Positions 4,696-6,623 of a stretch of DNA of 6,623 nucleotides are shown in pieces. The notes under the pieces are model-generated. The model was not told where the DNA came from. It made no database searches and worked only from the letters and a program-made list of their open reading frames with translations. The translations under genes were made by a program, and so were the position numbers. Position 1 is the first letter of the stretch. Every line of letters starts with the position of its first letter. This stretch comes from an uncultured Spirochaetales bacterium (GTDB lineage Bacteria > Spirochaetota > Spirochaetia > Sphaerochaetales > Sphaerochaetaceae): contig CALFMX010000097.1 in the NCBI GenBank assembly GCA_937902565.1, forward strand, positions 1 through 6,623. The letters are read 5' to 3'.

Positions 4696-5706
4696 ATGAA
4701 AAGAACTTTGGTTCTAGTCCTTTGCGTCGTTGTTGCAATGACAACCCTCTTCGGGTCGGGGCAGAAGGATGAAGCAACGGATAAGGTGTATACCTTGAAA
4801 ATCGGCCACGCATCGACGACCGAGGCGACACGCCACAAGGCACTGCTGGTCATGAAGGAGTATGTGGAGAAGGAGTCACAGGGAAGGATCAAGCTTGAGA
4901 TCTATCCGGCTGAGACTCTGGGTAACGAGGCTGCCATGATCGAGGCGATGAAGCTTGGTACCCTGGAGATGTTCGTCGGTGGTGTCTTCGACAGCCAGAC
5001 CCCGATGCTCAACCTCTACTTGATGCCCTTCTTCTTCCCAACCCAGGAGGACTTGATGAAGGTCAGCCGTAGCGCCCTCGGTGACAAGATCCGTGAGAGC
5101 GCAGAGAAGGACGGGATCAAGATTCTTGCTGTCGGCGATGGTGGCTCACGCCAGATCACCAACAACGTCCGTCCGATCAAGAGCCCGGCCGACATGAAGG
5201 GCCTGAAGCTCCGCACCCCGCCGATCGAGTCGATCATCGAGGCGATGAAAGCCCTTGGCGCCAACCCGGTCTCCATCCCCTACGGTGATACCTACATGGC
5301 TCTCAAGACAAACGTTGCCGATGGTCAGGAGAACCCGCTTGCCAACATCGGGGACATGAAGTTCTTCGAGGTGCAGAAGTACATGACCATGATCGACTAC
5401 CAGTTCCACCCGGAGCCGATCGACATCGGTTTGGACGTCTGGAACAAGCTTCCCGCCGACCTCCAGAAGATCGTCGAGGATGGTGCATGGATCTTCACCG
5501 ATGAGCAGAACCGCCTCCGCCGTGAGCTCAACGACCACTACTACGACATGATTGTCGCTGGTGGAATCCAGGTGTATAAGCCCAACCAGAGCGAGGTCGA
5601 CCAGTTCATCAACGCCTGCCTCCCGGTGTACAACCACTTCGTCAAGAAGGGGATCTTCACCCAGGCCGACTTGGATGAGGCTCGTCGCATCGTCGCGGCC
5701 AACTGA
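4696..5706 (+). CDS. dctP: TRAP transporter substrate-binding protein DctP
   Basis: This is the extracytoplasmic solute receptor of a tripartite ATP-independent periplasmic transporter, which hands a carboxylate-type substrate to the DctQM membrane pair. The 336-residue length is typical. An N-terminal signal segment (about 1-22: Lys-Arg, a hydrophobic core, then FGSG) precedes the mature protein. The core shows YTLKIGHAS (32-40), GRIKLEIYP (63-71), the RQITNNVRPI...ADMKGLKLRTP block with the family's substrate carboxylate-binding arginine at Arg173, and LKTNVADGQENPLANI (203-218), the usual DctP hinge signature. The start has AGGAGG (4684-4689) 6 nt upstream. No lipobox cysteine lies at the predicted cleavage site. 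The only early cysteine, Cys10, is within the hydrophobic core, so it is probably a free periplasmic protein. Substrate cannot be read from the sequence. IclR control and TRAP type suggest a sugar acid or related acid. Confidence 0.95.
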   Translation: MKRTLVLVLCVVVAMTTLFGSGQKDEATDKVYTLKIGHASTTEATRHKALLVMKEYVEKESQGRIKLEIYPAETLGNEAAMIEAMKLGTLEMFVGGVFDSQTPMLNLYLMPFFFPTQEDLMKVSRSALGDKIRESAEKDGIKILAVGDGGSRQITNNVRPIKSPADMKGLKLRTPPIESIIEAMKALGANPVSIPYGDTYMALKTNVADGQENPLANIGDMKFFEVQKYMTMIDYQFHPEPIDIGLDVWNKLPADLQKIVEDGAWIFTDEQNRLRRELNDHYYDMIVAGGIQVYKPNQSEVDQFINACLPVYNHFVKKGIFTQADLDEARRIVAAN

Positions 5707-5712
5707 GCCAAT

Positions 5713-5738
5713 ATGCCCGCCTTGGCCAAGGCGGGCAT
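5713..5738 (+). terminator. Perfect intercistronic hairpin between dctP and dctQ
   Basis: The 13-nt arms ATGCCCGCCTTGG (5713-5725) and CCAAGGCGGGCAT (5726-5738) are perfectly complementary with no spacer, giving an RNA stem of 11 bp with a GGCC loop. It begins 7 nt after the dctP stop and has no T-run after it. It is better read as an mRNA-stabilising or partly terminating element than as a full terminator. Such a structure would let the binding protein be made in excess over the membrane subunits. Confidence 0.65.
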
Positions 5739-5767
5739 CCATTGAAAACACAAGCAAGTGGGATCCT

Positions 5768-6289
5768 ATGAAACAATTAATCTCGGGAATTGACAAGTTC
5801 CTCTCAATCTTCGGCATCACCCTGAATGCAATCCTTGTAAGCGGGGTCATAATCAGCGTGTTCTTGCGCTACTTCTTCTCCATCGCATTCGTAGAGTCCG
5901 AGGAGTTGCTGACGATGGTCTTTGTCGCCACCACCTTCTTCGGTTCGGCATTGGGGCTGCGTGAGGGCGAACATATCGCAATCACCAACTTTGTCGACAA
6001 CGCAAGCAGCCGGGCGAGGCGTGTCTTTGCCATCATCTGCCAAGTGATCATCATCTTCGTTTCGCTTGTCATGTTCTATTACAGCATTCGGATGATCGGC
6101 AAGGTCGGTAAGGTGGCGAGCCCTGCAACCGGCATCAAGCGGGGGTGGTACTACGCCATCATCCCCGTCTCATTTGTCTTCACCATCTTCTATTCGGTGG
6201 TTGATATCGTAGGACAGTTCATTCCCATCCCCGCTCCTGACAAAGGGTACGATGATGACAGTGAACTCGGATTCCAAGGAGAAAAGTAA
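5768..6289 (+). CDS. dctQ: TRAP transporter small permease DctQ
   Basis: This is the four-helix membrane subunit that pairs with DctM in sodium-driven TRAP uptake. The 173-residue protein has hydrophobic segments at about 14-34, 47-63, 85-108 and 127-150, and a charged cytoplasm-type tail (DKGYDDDSE). FVESEELLTMVFVATTFFGS (41-60) followed by LREGEHI (64-70) is the characteristic DctQ segment around helix 2. Start at 5768: homology begins at MKQLISGIDKFL, and the frame further upstream only reads through dctP out of phase. The Shine-Dalgarno is poor (at best GGGA), in contrast to dctP and dctM. With the hairpin before it, this predicts lower expression than dctP. Its TAA overlaps the dctM ATG by one base, which implies translational coupling. 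Confidence 0.93.
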   Translation: MKQLISGIDKFLSIFGITLNAILVSGVIISVFLRYFFSIAFVESEELLTMVFVATTFFGSALGLREGEHIAITNFVDNASSRARRVFAIICQVIIIFVSLVMFYYSIRMIGKVGKVASPATGIKRGWYYAIIPVSFVFTIFYSVVDIVGQFIPIPAPDKGYDDDSELGFQGEK

Positions 6290-6623
6290 TGCAACTGTCC
6301 TTGATGTTTGTAGCCTTGATCGTATTTTTGGCAATCGGAGTACCCATCGCCTTCGCTATCGGCGCTTCGGGTATCATCTATATGGTGTTGACCAACCCGA
6401 CCTTCCTGCTGACCTTCCCCCAACGGGTCTGGTCCGGCACCGAGAGTTTCATCATCATCGCCATGCCGCTCTTCATGCTCACCGGTGAGCTGATGAACCA
6501 CTCAGGTCTCACCCGTCGCCTCATCGACTTCTCGATGCTCTTGGTCAGGCCGATCAGGGGAGGGCTGGGTGAGGTGAACGTGGTGGCGAGCATGATCTTC
6601 GGTGGAATCAGCGGCTCTTCGGT
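6289..6623 (+). CDS. dctM: TRAP transporter large permease DctM, 5' part only
   Basis: This is the large transport subunit of the TRAP system, which in full length has about 12 membrane segments and 420 to 430 residues. Only the first 111 codons lie in the window, and the frame is open at the right edge. It begins MQLSLMFVALIVFLAIGVPIAFAIG, the usual first DctM helix. It contains FIIIAMPLFMLTGELMNHSG, the family's conserved PLF-LxGxLM segment, then GGLGEVNVVASMIFGGISGSS, matching the conserved glycine/serine-rich region. The ATG is in the overlap TAATG with dctQ, and AAGGAG (6276-6281) lies 7 nt upstream. The order dctP-dctQ-dctM is the standard TRAP operon. Confidence 0.93.
   Translation, partial: MQLSLMFVALIVFLAIGVPIAFAIGASGIIYMVLTNPTFLLTFPQRVWSGTESFIIIAMPLFMLTGELMNHSGLTRRLIDFSMLLVRPIRGGLGEVNVVASMIFGGISGSS

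Noticed and set aside
4691..4699. Two-codon upstream ORF (ATG CTA TGA) overlapping the dctP start
   Set aside because: The Shine-Dalgarno ends only 1 nt before it, too close for initiation, so it is probably incidental.
4715..4770. DctP as a lipoprotein
   Set aside because: No cysteine follows the hydrophobic segment; the site reads LFGSG, and Cys10 sits within the membrane core of the signal, so the lipobox rule is not met.
5552..5767. N-terminal extension of dctQ by 72 codons
   Set aside because: It only reads dctP and the spacer out of phase. DctQ homology starts at the ATG at 5768.
5146..5850. A 234-codon minus-strand frame across dctP and the start of dctQ
   Set aside because: It is a shadow of two well-supported genes and crosses the intercistronic hairpin; its Val/Asp/Leu-rich sequence resembles no protein.
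1..6623. CRISPR array, tRNA, rRNA or mobile element
   Set aside because: There are no spaced direct repeats of CRISPR type, no cloverleaf candidates, and no transposase, integrase or terminal repeats.

Overview
The window is bacterial, gene-dense and mostly GC-rich, with AT-rich gaps and clear Shine-Dalgarno sites. It most resembles a spirochaete of the Sphaerochaeta type. That rests on a groES without an adjacent groEL, a short group-2 sigma factor, and a TRAP transport operon run by an IclR regulator. It is an inference from gene style and content, with no search behind it.

Layout. (1) 1-221: an AT-rich leader with an extended -10 promoter, then the first 19 codons of an FAD/NAD(P)-binding protein. 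That gene breaks off at about 202-221. (2) 181-1617: the C-terminal two-thirds of a DinG-family DNA helicase, from the DEAH box on. Its Walker A and iron-sulphur part is missing, so the left end is a chimeric junction. (3) 1678-1950, minus strand: groES, with its terminator at 1624-1652. (4) 2135-2569: an unrecognised acidic protein of about 144 residues. It is divergent from groES, and the two promoters have identical -35/-10 hexamers set in the arms of one inverted repeat. (5) 2790-3668: a 292-residue sigma-70 family factor with a near-consensus sigma-54 (-24/-12) promoter in front. (6) 3713-4498, minus strand: an IclR-family regulator. (7) 4696-6623: dctP, dctQ and the start of dctM of a TRAP transporter, running off the right edge.

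How it works together. The iclR and dctP genes diverge from promoters whose -35 hexamers lie on top of each other. The dctP side carries two complex IclR-type operators, one at the start of transcription and one just before the dctP ribosome binding site. This suggests substrate-controlled uptake of a carboxylate or sugar acid. The sigma factor looks like the output of a sigma-54 cascade, reminiscent of RpoN-RpoS control in Borrelia.

I see no CRISPR array, rRNA, tRNA, insertion sequence or phage gene. No gene-free stretch exceeds 300 bases. The most unusual points are the sigma-54 promoter on a sigma gene, the mirrored groES promoter element, the repeated three-half-site operators, and the fused left end.
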